Source of the DNA: an uncultured Lachnospiraceae bacterium
GTDB lineage: Bacteria > Bacillota > Clostridia > Lachnospirales > Lachnospiraceae
Direction of reading: 5' to 3'
NCBI GenBank assembly: GCA_947625775.1
Contig: CANQPM010000006.1
Coordinates: forward strand, 62,001 to 126,000
Length of the DNA: 64,000 nucleotides
Each line of letters opens with the position of its first letter. The stretch's first letter is position 1. Positions 10,274 to 19,175 of the stretch are shown here, in pieces. The notes under the pieces were generated by a model that saw only the letters and a program-made list of their open reading frames with translations, did no database searches and was not told the DNA's origin. A program made the translations under genes and the position numbers.

Positions 10274-10687
10274 ATGATAGAAAAATGCAAACTGATAGAA
10301 TTTCCGCAGCGCGGTGACGAGCGCGGGCATCTTGTTATCGTGGAGGGAAAACAGGATATACCGTTTGACATAAAGAGAGTGTTTTATATTTACGGCTCGG
10401 ACAAAGACGTAGTGCGCGGCAGGCATGCCAATTATAATTCGGAATTTGTCCTCATAAATGTGGCAGGCACATCTAAAGTGAAGGTTGACGACGGAACAAA
10501 CCAAAAGGTGTTTAACCTTGACAGGCCGCATATAGGCATATACCTGCCTAAGCTTGTGTGGAAGGATATGTATGATTTTTCGGAGGATTCCGTGCTTTTA
10601 TGCCTTTCCAGCGAGCATTATGATGCGGAGGAGTACATCAGGGATTATGACAAGTATATTGAAGTGGTAAAAAAACTAAAAAAATAA
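10274..10687 (+). CDS. fdtA: FdtA/QdtA-family cupin, dTDP-4-keto-6-deoxyhexose 3,4-ketoisomerase-like
   Basis: A 137-residue single cupin domain. ATG 10274 was chosen over the TTG at 10229 because it gives the family length and starts directly before the first strand (KLIEFPQRGDERG). The metal-free active-site strand reads VVRGRHANYN: the first histidine is present (residue 51) but the position of the second histidine of the usual HxH pair is asparagine (53). The rest (VAGTSKVKVDDG, GIYLPKLVWKDMYDFSEDSVLLCL) is canonical. It should isomerise the 4-keto sugar to the 3-keto sugar used by the neighbouring aminotransferase, but the substitution makes the exact reaction less certain. Confidence 0.75.
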   Translation: MIEKCKLIEFPQRGDERGHLVIVEGKQDIPFDIKRVFYIYGSDKDVVRGRHANYNSEFVLINVAGTSKVKVDDGTNQKVFNLDRPHIGIYLPKLVWKDMYDFSEDSVLLCLSSEHYDAEEYIRDYDKYIEVVKKLKK

Positions 10688-10726
10688 CAACCGATTGATT
10701 AATATAATTTGGGCGGAGATGTTGCG

Positions 10727-11224
10727 ATGTTAAGAAAGCTTGAGGAAAAAGACATTCCATACATGCTCGAATGGATGCATGACAGGGAAATAATAAGCGG
10801 TTTCCAGACTCCGTTTGATAAATACACGGAGGCGGAGGCAAAGTCCTTTATAGAAAACAGCTTTAGCGGCGCAAATCAGCATTTTGCCTTTACGGATGAA
10901 AATGATGAATATTTAGGCACTATAAGCCTGAAAAATATATCATATAAAAATATGAGAGCGGAGTACGCAGTCGTAGCTCGGAAAAAAGCCCAGGGAACAG
11001 GAGCCGCAAGAAAGGCGACAGAGGAGCTTTTAAGGTATGCGTTTGATGAATTGAAGTTGCATAAGGTTTATTTGAGCGTACTCGAAAAGAATTACCGCGC
11101 AAGAAGCTTTTACGAAAAATGCGGTTTTAAATATGAGGGCACGGACGTAGACGCGGTGCTGATAGACGGCGAGTACCAGACACATATCTGGTATGGCTTA
11201 ATTCAAGGCGCAGTGAAGGAATGA
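10727..11224 (+). CDS. GNAT N-acetyltransferase, probably acting on the 3-amino sugar
   Basis: A 165-residue GNAT (RimJ/RimL-like) protein. The acetyl-CoA pyrophosphate loop is ARKKAQGTGAARKA, and YRARSFYEKCGFKYEG near the C-terminus is the typical last motif. ATG 10727 follows a GGCGGAG site with 8 bases spacing; the TTG at 10709 overlaps that site. Position directly after the ketoisomerase and aminotransferase suggests it N-acetylates dTDP-Fuc3N/Qui3N. Characterised FdtC/QdtC enzymes are left-handed beta-helix proteins, so this would be a non-homologous replacement; that assignment is inference. Confidence 0.7.
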   Translation: MLRKLEEKDIPYMLEWMHDREIISGFQTPFDKYTEAEAKSFIENSFSGANQHFAFTDENDEYLGTISLKNISYKNMRAEYAVVARKKAQGTGAARKATEELLRYAFDELKLHKVYLSVLEKNYRARSFYEKCGFKYEGTDVDAVLIDGEYQTHIWYGLIQGAVKE

Positions 11225-11230
11225 ATAAAG

Positions 11231-12907
11231 ATGAGCAACAGTAAAAACATCTCAATAATAGTATTTTCAAAGGGAAGGCCGCTGCAGCTCCACGCATACC
11301 TTGAAAGCCTGTTTAGGTTTTCAGATGCGGCGCAGGATATGGTATTGGTGTTGTACTGTGAAACAGAGGGCATAAGATACGAAAAGCTGATAAGCAGCTT
11401 CCCTGACGTAAGGTGGATAAAGGAAACTAAATTTGAAACGGATTTAAAGCAGTCAATAGAAAATGCAGGCGAATATATAATGTTCGGTTGCGATGATGTC
11501 GTGTTTACAAGCGCTTTCAGCCTTGCAGGAGCTGCCGATTACTTGAAAAACAATCCGCAGGTGTTTGGCTACAGCTTCCGTCTCGGGGAAAATATTAAGC
11601 CATATCCTGATAATCTTTCAAAGGACGGGGATGTCCTTGAATGGAACTGGGAGGGCTGCGATAAGCCCCACTACAATTATCCGTGGGAGCTTGACTGTAC
11701 GCTGTACCGCAAAGAGGACGTGCGGCGCATGACGTGTGAAGAAACAGGGGCAATAAAAAATCCCAACTATTATGAAGCGATGATTACCCCAGACAACAGG
11801 AGTGCGCGCATTGCGAGAAAAAATATGGCATGCAGTAAAAGCAGAGGGTGCGCCATAGTCATTACGGTAAACCGCGTTCAGGACACTCACCAGAACGGCT
11901 TTGATGACAGCCTGATTACGGACATATATTCACTGGACAGGCTTTACAATGACGAGGATAACCGTCTTGACATAGAAAAAATATCGTCAATGCCCAACAG
12001 TGTGATTCATGTCGGGGCTGAATACTTTATATTAAAAAAGCCAGCCAAAGGCTACTCACGGGCGCGTCTGATAAAAAAGAAACTGAAAAATCTTGAGGAC
12101 AGGCTTGCAAGATTTCCAAAGCGCATATACCGCCATTTTGAGCGCAGAAGCTATGAAAACGGAAAATACGCAAAAAAACTGGTAATACTCACTACAGAGA
12201 AGACGCTGGAGGTTTTGGAGGAGCACAGGATAAGCTTTCTGCGCTATGGCGACGGTGAGATTGCCCTGATGAGCGGCAGCTCCATACCTTTTCAGGAATA
12301 TGACGCAAGGCTTGCCCAGAGACTCAAGGAGCTGCTAAAGCTCAGCGATTACAGAATACGCGTAGGAATACCGTACTACTATATGTGCCCGCTGAAAAAC
12401 CTTAATCCATTTGTGGAGGGCTTTGCCAAATCCCTGTCATCACAAAGGAGTTTCCTACTCAAGGAATGCAGGGATGATATGTCATATATAGACACCTGCA
12501 TCACTCAGGTTTACCAGACATACAAAGAGTATGACTTTGACGCCTACTATGCGCGCATGCAGAAGCTGCTGGGCAGCAGGGATGTAACGGTCATCTGCGG
12601 CGAGGGCGTATTGGACAGGCTTGAAAATAATGCACTGTCGGTGTGCAGGAGCGTAGAATATATATATGCGCCGAGCATAAATGCATTTTCAAGGTATGAT
12701 GAAATTCTGGCGGCGGCGCTGAAAACAGACAAGAACAGGCTCGTGTGCATAGTGCTCGGACCGACAGCAAAGGTCTTAGTGTACGACTTGCACCAAAACG
12801 GCTATCAGGCGTGGGATATGGGGCATTATTTCAAGGATTATGATTCCTATATCAGAAAAAGGCCTAGGACAGAGGCGGAGATAGCGCAGTTTTATAAGCC
12901 GGATTGA
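11231..12907 (+). CDS. Two-domain glycosyltransferase: GT-A-like N-terminus fused to GT-D (DUF1792) C-terminus
   Basis: A 558-residue fusion. Residues 1 to about 285 form a GT-A-like domain (ISIIVFSKGRPLQLHAYL at the start, FGCDDVVF acidic motif near 94). Residues about 315-552 match the GT-D fold (DUF1792), with LRYGDGEIALMSG containing the DGE catalytic/metal motif, an early proline-rich PYYYMCPL and a late VLGPTAKVLVYDL segment. GT-D enzymes such as streptococcal DGT1 add glucose in Fap1-type protein glycosylation. The linker (290-315) is rich in lysine and arginine. Two consecutive sugar additions by one polypeptide is the simplest reading; substrates are unknown. Confidence 0.8.
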   Translation: MSNSKNISIIVFSKGRPLQLHAYLESLFRFSDAAQDMVLVLYCETEGIRYEKLISSFPDVRWIKETKFETDLKQSIENAGEYIMFGCDDVVFTSAFSLAGAADYLKNNPQVFGYSFRLGENIKPYPDNLSKDGDVLEWNWEGCDKPHYNYPWELDCTLYRKEDVRRMTCEETGAIKNPNYYEAMITPDNRSARIARKNMACSKSRGCAIVITVNRVQDTHQNGFDDSLITDIYSLDRLYNDEDNRLDIEKISSMPNSVIHVGAEYFILKKPAKGYSRARLIKKKLKNLEDRLARFPKRIYRHFERRSYENGKYAKKLVILTTEKTLEVLEEHRISFLRYGDGEIALMSGSSIPFQEYDARLAQRLKELLKLSDYRIRVGIPYYYMCPLKNLNPFVEGFAKSLSSQRSFLLKECRDDMSYIDTCITQVYQTYKEYDFDAYYARMQKLLGSRDVTVICGEGVLDRLENNALSVCRSVEYIYAPSINAFSRYDEILAAALKTDKNRLVCIVLGPTAKVLVYDLHQNGYQAWDMGHYFKDYDSYIRKRPRTEAEIAQFYKPD

Positions 12908-12927
12908 CATATTACAGGAGAAAACAC

Positions 12928-14016
12928 GTGAAAATAGTAATAGACTGCTTTAAGCTTGTAAAAGGAGCTGGCAAAAGCATAGGAATATATAACCTTGCGC
13001 TAAATCTTGTGCGTGAATTGGCAAGGGATAGTCAGGGGAATGAGATTATCATACTGGGCAATTCATACAATAAGGCGGATTTTGACATAAACGGCGTAAC
13101 ATTTTGTGAGCAGCGAAAAAATCCGTTAAATAAGCTGGTATGTATTTTCTGGGAGCTTTTTGAGGTTTCGATAATTGCCAGAAAATTAAAAGCGGACAAA
13201 GTTCTGTTTCCGCGGGGATATGCATCAATGCTCCATTTGACAAAGGAATATGTTATTATACATGATATGATACCGTTCTATTATCATGAAAATTATCCTG
13301 ATTACTTTAACAGGCTTGAAAATTTTTATATAATGTGGAGATTGAAAGCCTCTGCGCGAAAGGCGGACAAGGTAATCACCATATCTGAAGCTTCCAAAAG
13401 GGACATAATGAAGTATTCAAACGCAGACGAGGCGAAGATAACCGTTATTTATAACGGCTATAATGCGATTGGGAAAGTTTTCGGCGAAAAACCGAAGGAT
13501 GATTATATTATTGCGATGACTTCTGCGCTGCCGCACAAAAATGTGGAGGGAATACTGCGCAGCTATGAAAAATACTGTGAGAAGGAAGCTTTCCCATTGC
13601 CGATGACAGTAATAGGCATAGATGACATATCAAAATTTAAAATCGCGGAAAAGGCTGCCTCAAATATTACTTGTATAAGCTACATTGAAAATAATGAGGA
13701 GCTTTACAGGCTTATATATGGAGCAAGGGCATTCATGTTTTTATCTCTTATAGAAGGCTTTGGATTTCCGCCGATAGAGGCAATGCAGCTCGGTACGCCT
13801 GTGATATGTTCAGACACGAGCTCGCTGCCCGAGGTAGCGGCAGACGCGGCGCTGTATGTACCGCCGACGGATTATTTGCAGACGGCGGAGTGCCTTGCAC
13901 AGCTGCTCAGTAATCAGTCCTTGGCGGAGGATATGCGCAGGAAAGGCATAGAGAATGTCAAAAGATTCAGCTGGGAGATAACAGGTAAGCAATATAGAAA
14001 AGCGCTGTTTGGATAA
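12928..14016 (+). CDS. Glycosyltransferase family 4 (mannosyltransferase-like)
   Basis: A 362-residue GT-B enzyme of the WbaZ/MtfB-like group. I chose GTG 12928, seven bases after CAGGAG, over TTG 12904, which would overlap the previous gene. The YVIIHDMIPFYYHE and ADKVITISEASKRD motifs lie in the N-terminal half, and SLIEGFGFPPIEAMQLG with SDTSSLPEVA in the donor domain. Related enzymes use GDP-mannose, but other donors are possible. Confidence 0.85.
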   Translation: MKIVIDCFKLVKGAGKSIGIYNLALNLVRELARDSQGNEIIILGNSYNKADFDINGVTFCEQRKNPLNKLVCIFWELFEVSIIARKLKADKVLFPRGYASMLHLTKEYVIIHDMIPFYYHENYPDYFNRLENFYIMWRLKASARKADKVITISEASKRDIMKYSNADEAKITVIYNGYNAIGKVFGEKPKDDYIIAMTSALPHKNVEGILRSYEKYCEKEAFPLPMTVIGIDDISKFKIAEKAASNITCISYIENNEELYRLIYGARAFMFLSLIEGFGFPPIEAMQLGTPVICSDTSSLPEVAADAALYVPPTDYLQTAECLAQLLSNQSLAEDMRRKGIENVKRFSWEITGKQYRKALFG

Positions 14017-14046
14017 GTGACGGACAGAATATAGGAGAGGGAACAT

Positions 14047-15705
14047 TTGAAAAAAGAGCTGCGGGCAAATACTTATTATATATTAGTTGCAATAACAGGA
14101 ATGGCAACATTTATAGCGCTGTATGGCTGGAATGTACTTAATCCGTCATATGATGACTGGCTTTTTGCTGGTCCAGGGGATTTAATGCAGCATTATCTGG
14201 GCTGGTGCTTTTATAGGAGAGGGGACTGGACATTTCCGATAGGTCTGACGAATAATCTGGCATATCCCGACTATTCATCAGTCATATATACGGATTCAAT
14301 CCCTTTGTTTGCCGTGTTTTTTAAGCTTTTGTCGCCGATATTGCCAAAAACGTTCCAGTATTTTGGGTTATGGGGCATAATAAGCTTTGTCTTGCAGGGA
14401 ATTTTTTCGGTGATGCTTCTGCAGGAGCTTAAAGTGGGCAAGGCGCAGGCGTATATAGCGAGCTTTATCTTTATGCTGTCGCCTATTGTGATAGAAAGAA
14501 TGTACCGTCATACGGCGCTCGGCACCCACTGGATTATACTCGCAAGCATATACCTGTTTGTAAGGCATAAAAAGGACTATGATAATATAAAGAAATCCGC
14601 TATATGCTGGGGGGCAGTAGGGGCTTTAATCCCGTCAATCCATATGTATTTTCTGCCGATGTGCGGAATGTTCCTTGGCGGATATGTGCTGTGCAGCCTT
14701 ATAAAGGCAAAAAAAATAAAGCTTAAGTATTTTGCGCCCGCTCTTTCGTTTGCGCTGGGGCTGTTTGCCGTCACATTTTTGCTTGGAGGATTTTCAACAC
14801 GTGCGTCGGCATCCACAAGCGACGGATTAGGGGAATGCAGCTTTAACTTAAATGGTTTTTTCAATCCCAAGGGCTATTCGGAGTTTTTCCCCAGCCTGCC
14901 GTACTGTTTTGACAGTCAGTATGAGGGCTTTGCCTATCTGGGGCTTGGCGTGTTTATGCTGTTGTTTTTTGCCATGGCATATATAGTAATCTGCCTTGCA
15001 AAAAAAGCGGCGAGAAGTGACAGGGATTTTGTAATGTATGCGGCAGTGTATGTGTTGATGTCAATCGGACTCATAATGTTTGCCGCATCGCCGCAGGTGA
15101 CATTTAATGACCGGCTGCTGTTTAAGTACCCGGACAGCAGCACTCTGGAGCATTACTGGGGAATCTTCCGCTCGACGGGAAGAATCGTGTGGCCTGTATG
15201 TTATCTCATATATATTGCCGCGGTTATGTGCAATGACAGGTTATGGAAAAGGGCTGGAAAAACCTACGCCGCAGCCGCGATCATCGCATTATGCGTTTTG
15301 GCGCAGTTTGCGGATATATATGGTAAGCTTGCGGGAGCAAGGCAGGCTTACGCAGAGCGTATAGATTACGTTTCACCGCTTGAAAACGACATTTGGGACA
15401 GGCTTTCCGAGATTGACTCGTTTGAGCATATAGTATGGGTATCGCCGCATTTTGAAAATCGTGAAATAATGAACATAGCAGAGTTTGCAAACGATAATGG
15501 GCTCACAATGAATAATTATTACTTTGCGAGGGCTATCGGAGTAGTGGACAACGTTAAAAAGGAAATGGAAAATCTTAATGAAGCCTGTATCTATATTTTC
15601 AGGACCTCTGAGCCGGAGGGCATAGAGGATTATGACTTATATACTTATGAGGCTGACGGCTATATAATAGGCGTCGTCCCTGAAATAGGGCAGAGAATTA
15701 ATTGA
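14047..15705 (+). CDS. Polytopic membrane protein of the DUF6311 type (GT-C-like)
   Basis: A 552-residue protein with about ten hydrophobic spans and a C-terminal soluble tail (from about residue 430). The first loop carries PGDLMQHYLGWCFYRRGDWTFPIG, a block typical of DUF6311 proteins; the acidic residue in such a first extracytoplasmic loop is where GT-C enzymes place their catalytic aspartate. A TTG start follows a GGAGAGGG site. Probably transfers a side-group sugar from a polyprenyl-phosphate donor outside the membrane; this is inferred from topology. Confidence 0.65.
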   Translation: MKKELRANTYYILVAITGMATFIALYGWNVLNPSYDDWLFAGPGDLMQHYLGWCFYRRGDWTFPIGLTNNLAYPDYSSVIYTDSIPLFAVFFKLLSPILPKTFQYFGLWGIISFVLQGIFSVMLLQELKVGKAQAYIASFIFMLSPIVIERMYRHTALGTHWIILASIYLFVRHKKDYDNIKKSAICWGAVGALIPSIHMYFLPMCGMFLGGYVLCSLIKAKKIKLKYFAPALSFALGLFAVTFLLGGFSTRASASTSDGLGECSFNLNGFFNPKGYSEFFPSLPYCFDSQYEGFAYLGLGVFMLLFFAMAYIVICLAKKAARSDRDFVMYAAVYVLMSIGLIMFAASPQVTFNDRLLFKYPDSSTLEHYWGIFRSTGRIVWPVCYLIYIAAVMCNDRLWKRAGKTYAAAAIIALCVLAQFADIYGKLAGARQAYAERIDYVSPLENDIWDRLSEIDSFEHIVWVSPHFENREIMNIAEFANDNGLTMNNYYFARAIGVVDNVKKEMENLNEACIYIFRTSEPEGIEDYDLYTYEADGYIIGVVPEIGQRIN

Positions 15706-15802
15706 AAAAGCAGGGCGATTATGTTAAGATTTATATAGCTTGCCATTTGCCATTATATGGCTGCAAAATCAAGCAAATAAAGAATATATAGAGGGTAACT
15801 GA

Positions 15803-16417
15803 ATGACAGGGCATTACAATGATAAAGACAAGGATTATGCTGATGATTACTTTGCCAAGAGACTGGAAGCGCATGTGGGCGTTTTCCAAAGGATAGCTTC
15901 GGACAGGGAATTTATGGGCAATATTATGGAAATTGGCGATAAAATAATAGATTCTCTGGAAAACGGGGGAGGAATATACCTGTGCGGGAACGGCGGGAGC
16001 GCGGCTGACGCTCAGCATATCGCGGCAGAGTTTGTAAGCAGGTTTTATAAGGAGCGTCCAGGAATGAATGCGGAGGCTCTTTCCGTGAATACATCTATAC
16101 TCACGGCAATAGGAAACGATTATGAGTTTGACAGGATTTTTGTGCGACAGCTGGAGGCTAAGGCAAAATCAGGAGATGTGCTGATAGGCATAAGTACAAG
16201 CGGGAGCTCAAAAAACGTGATGAAGGCATTAGAATATGCCAAAAATAATGGCATTTTAGCTGTCCTGCTTATGGGTGGCTTTGAAAGATCGGAGCTAAAA
16301 GCCGTGGCTGACTATATAGTTAAAGTGCCCTCCACAGATACGCCGAGGATTCAGGAGGCGCATATATTTATTGGGCATGTGATAGCGGAATACGTCGAGC
16401 ATAGAATGTTTGGATGA
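15803..16417 (+). CDS. gmhA: Sedoheptulose-7-phosphate isomerase
   Basis: A 204-residue SIS-domain protein with all GmhA landmarks. CGNGGSAADAQHIAAEF (61-77) and GISTSGSSKNV bind the phosphate; by alignment the metal/catalytic residues are H72 and E76 plus Q184 and H192, with the same 4- and 8-residue spacing as in the E. coli enzyme (H61, E65, Q172, H180). It makes D-glycero-D-manno-heptose 7-phosphate. The rest of a heptose pathway lies 38 kb downstream together with a second, divergent SIS protein. Its stop overlaps an ATG (ATGA) just ahead of the ABC transporter. Confidence 0.85.
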   Translation: MTGHYNDKDKDYADDYFAKRLEAHVGVFQRIASDREFMGNIMEIGDKIIDSLENGGGIYLCGNGGSAADAQHIAAEFVSRFYKERPGMNAEALSVNTSILTAIGNDYEFDRIFVRQLEAKAKSGDVLIGISTSGSSKNVMKALEYAKNNGILAVLLMGGFERSELKAVADYIVKVPSTDTPRIQEAHIFIGHVIAEYVEHRMFG

Positions 16418-16437
16418 GCCTGAGAAGAGGGGCAGAA

Positions 16438-18180
16438 ATGTTAAAGAAGATAAATTATGTATTGAACAGAAAACAGAAAATACAGCTGGTTCTGCTTTTG
16501 GTTGTCATATTTGTGGGGGCGTTTGTCGAGCTTTTGGGGGTGTCGGCTGTGCTGCCTGTCATCAATGTCGCATTGGCGCCTGAAACGATAGACGAGACAT
16601 GGTATCTTGCCGAGATAAAGAGAATAATGGGCTTCACGCAGCCAAGCCAGATACTTAAATTTTTGGCGGCAGCGCTTATACTTATATATATACTTAAAAA
16701 TATATACGTGATGATGATGTACAGCTTTCAATACCGTTTTATTTATAACAATCAGAGGTATTTGTCCGTAAAAATGATGAAATGCTATATGAAGCAGAAC
16801 TACCTTTTCCATATATCAAAGAATGTTGCGGAGTTCCAGCGCAACATAACTAATGATGTGAATGGATTTTTTACGGTGGCGTTAAATGTACTTCAGTTTC
16901 TGGCGGAAATGAGCGTGTGCGTTGTTATTGTCATCTTTTTGCTGATACAGGACTGGGCGTCTACAATTGCCGCAGCCTCGTTTCTTTTTGTGTTTCTGCT
17001 TATTTTTACAAGGTTTTTCAGGGTAGTGCTGGTTCGCAAGGGAGAGGAAAGCAGACAGGTAAATGTACAGGTTACAAAATGGCTGTTTCAGGCGTTTTCT
17101 GGAATTAAAGAAATTAAAGTGACAAATAAGGAGCCCTTTTTCATTGAACGCTATGATAGGCAGTATAAGAAGTGCGCAGAGGTTCAGCGGCAGCAGTCGA
17201 TACTTACAGCATTGCCAAGGCCGATTATGGAAACAGTGTGTATATCAAGCCTTATGCTGGTGCTTATTGTAAAGCTTCAAATAGATAATGCAGATATGAC
17301 CTCGTTTATTTCAACAATATCTGTGTTTGCCGTGGCGGCTTTCCGTATGCTGCCCTCATTCAACAGAATAACAGGTTATCTGGGCGGTATGATGTTTAAT
17401 AAGCCAGCCATAGATGCAGTGTATAAAGATTTGGTCGAAATTGAGGGGCTGAATAAAAATGCGGAGTACTCAAAAAGTGAAGAAGAAACTCTGGAGCTGG
17501 AGAATGAGATAAGGCTGGATAATGTGTCATTCAAATACCCTGAAACCGACAGATGGATATTGAAAAATGCCAGTCTGGAAATAAAGAAGAACAGCTCAGT
17601 GGCATTTATAGGAGCGTCAGGAGCGGGCAAAACGACGCTTGCCGACTTAATCCTGGGATTGCTTGAGCAGCAGGAGGGTACGATTACGGTAGACGGCAGC
17701 GATATCAGGGAGCATATGCATTCATGGCATGAAATCATAGGTTACATTCCGCAGACTATTTATTTGATGGATGATACTATTCGGGCAAATATCACGTTTG
17801 GAATTGATGAGGAGCAGATTGATGAAAAGATTATCCAGAGGGTTTTAAAGGAGGCGCAGCTTGATGAGTTTGTAGCTTCGCTAAAGGACGGACTCGATAC
17901 CATAGTGGGCGACAGGGGCGTGAAGCTGTCTGGCGGGCAGCGGCAGCGCATAGGCATAGCAAGGGCGCTCTACCGTAATCCTAAGGTGCTTGTGCTTGAC
18001 GAGGCGACTTCGGCGCTTGACAATGATACTGAAAAGGAAGTCATGGCGGCGATAGAAGGGCTTCATGGCACTAGGACATTGATTATTATTGCGCATAGGC
18101 TTAGTACGATTAAGAATTGTGATGTGGTGTATGAGGTGGGGGATGGGAAGGCTGTGATGATAGGCAATAATGATATTTAA
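16438..18180 (+). CDS. ABC transporter, MsbA/PglK-type lipid-linked oligosaccharide flippase (first copy)
   Basis: A 580-residue half-transporter: an N-terminal six-span domain (residues 1-310) fused to an ATPase domain. Walker A GASGAGKTTL is at about 392, the signature LSGGQRQR at about 497, and Walker B VLVLDEATS about 20 residues later; the D-loop and switch histidine (IIAHRLST) are intact. ATG 16438 follows GAAGAGGGGC. It is clearly paralogous to the gene at 41104, sharing the LNRKQKIQ opening. No Wzx flippase is in the window, so these ABC proteins probably move the lipid-linked glycans. Confidence 0.8.
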   Translation: MLKKINYVLNRKQKIQLVLLLVVIFVGAFVELLGVSAVLPVINVALAPETIDETWYLAEIKRIMGFTQPSQILKFLAAALILIYILKNIYVMMMYSFQYRFIYNNQRYLSVKMMKCYMKQNYLFHISKNVAEFQRNITNDVNGFFTVALNVLQFLAEMSVCVVIVIFLLIQDWASTIAAASFLFVFLLIFTRFFRVVLVRKGEESRQVNVQVTKWLFQAFSGIKEIKVTNKEPFFIERYDRQYKKCAEVQRQQSILTALPRPIMETVCISSLMLVLIVKLQIDNADMTSFISTISVFAVAAFRMLPSFNRITGYLGGMMFNKPAIDAVYKDLVEIEGLNKNAEYSKSEEETLELENEIRLDNVSFKYPETDRWILKNASLEIKKNSSVAFIGASGAGKTTLADLILGLLEQQEGTITVDGSDIREHMHSWHEIIGYIPQTIYLMDDTIRANITFGIDEEQIDEKIIQRVLKEAQLDEFVASLKDGLDTIVGDRGVKLSGGQRQRIGIARALYRNPKVLVLDEATSALDNDTEKEVMAAIEGLHGTRTLIIIAHRLSTIKNCDVVYEVGDGKAVMIGNNDI

Positions 18181-18209
18181 AAACTATTTTGTAAGGCAGG
18201 TAAATAGGT

Positions 18210-19175
18210 GTGGATATTTTAGTTAGCATAGTGATTCCTATATACAATGTTGGTCAATATTTAAAAACCTGTTTGGATAGTGTAGTAAGGCAGTCATACG
18301 GAAATATAGAAATTATTTTGGTTGATGATGGTTCCACAGATGAAAGCGGCGGTATTTGTGATGAATATGCAGAGTTTGACAATAGGGTACAGGTAATTCA
18401 TAAAGCAAATGGAGGTCTATCTTCTGCTAGAAATTGTGGCATGGAAATTGCCAAGGGAGCGTATATTGCATTTGTAGATTCCGATGATTTTATTCATAAT
18501 AGATTCGTAGAAATACTTTTGAGTATAGCTATCGGAAACGATTCAGATATTGTTGTAGGGGATTTTGAAGTATTTATTAATGAGGATAAGTGTAAAGATA
18601 AGGAATTGACCGGTTGGCAAATTGAACAGGCACAAGTATTAAATGAGAAACAGCTATATGATAATGATTTTATTCATAAAGAAACTACATGCTTGACAGT
18701 CGCATGGGGAAAAATATATAAGAGAGAACTGTTTAATGATATAATATATCCAATTGGGAAGATTAATGAGGATACGCATACCACATATAGGGTTATGGAT
18801 AAAGCAAATCGGGTAGTGTATTTAAAGGAACCATTATACTTTTGGCGAGAACGTACTGACTCCATCTCAAGAGGAAAATTTACTACTAAGCAGTTATCTG
18901 GATTGGAAGCTCTTACAGAGCAATTCAGTTACTTTAATGCCCTTAAAAGGCAGAGATATGTGGAAATAGTAACAGATGCGTGGTGGGATTGGTTCTTTTA
19001 TTGTTATAATCGAATGAATGAACAGGGGATAGACTATAAAGAAGCACTAAAACCATTTTATAAATATATGTGTAATCATATAAAATATGTTAAATTGACT
19101 AAAAGTGTTGGACTAACTAATTGGTTAAGGTATAGATATCTTGTTTATTATAAATTAAGAAAGTGGTTTAAATGA
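18210..19175 (+). CDS. Glycosyltransferase family 2
   Basis: A 321-residue GT-A enzyme, GTG start. VSIVIPIYNVGQYLKTCL, LVDDGSTDESGGICDEY (38 onward) and FVDSDDF (about 92-98) are textbook GT2 motifs of the capsular type. The base composition drops sharply from here onward relative to the preceding 18 kb. ATGA overlap with the next gene. Confidence 0.85.
   Translation: MDILVSIVIPIYNVGQYLKTCLDSVVRQSYGNIEIILVDDGSTDESGGICDEYAEFDNRVQVIHKANGGLSSARNCGMEIAKGAYIAFVDSDDFIHNRFVEILLSIAIGNDSDIVVGDFEVFINEDKCKDKELTGWQIEQAQVLNEKQLYDNDFIHKETTCLTVAWGKIYKRELFNDIIYPIGKINEDTHTTYRVMDKANRVVYLKEPLYFWRERTDSISRGKFTTKQLSGLEALTEQFSYFNALKRQRYVEIVTDAWWDWFFYCYNRMNEQGIDYKEALKPFYKYMCNHIKYVKLTKSVGLTNWLRYRYLVYYKLRKWFK

Noticed and set aside
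9790-10371. 193-residue open frame on the minus strand
   Set aside because: It lies antisense across the fdtB end and fdtA, both with strong family motifs; composition and lack of a ribosome site mark it as a shadow.
15107-15364. 85-residue plus-strand frame inside the DUF6311 gene
   Set aside because: Overlaps a long membrane protein in another frame and has no independent start signal.
15749-15761. Small hairpin GCCAT-TAT-ATGGC before gmhA as a terminator
   Set aside because: Five-base stem, no following T run; the neighbouring genes look like one unit.
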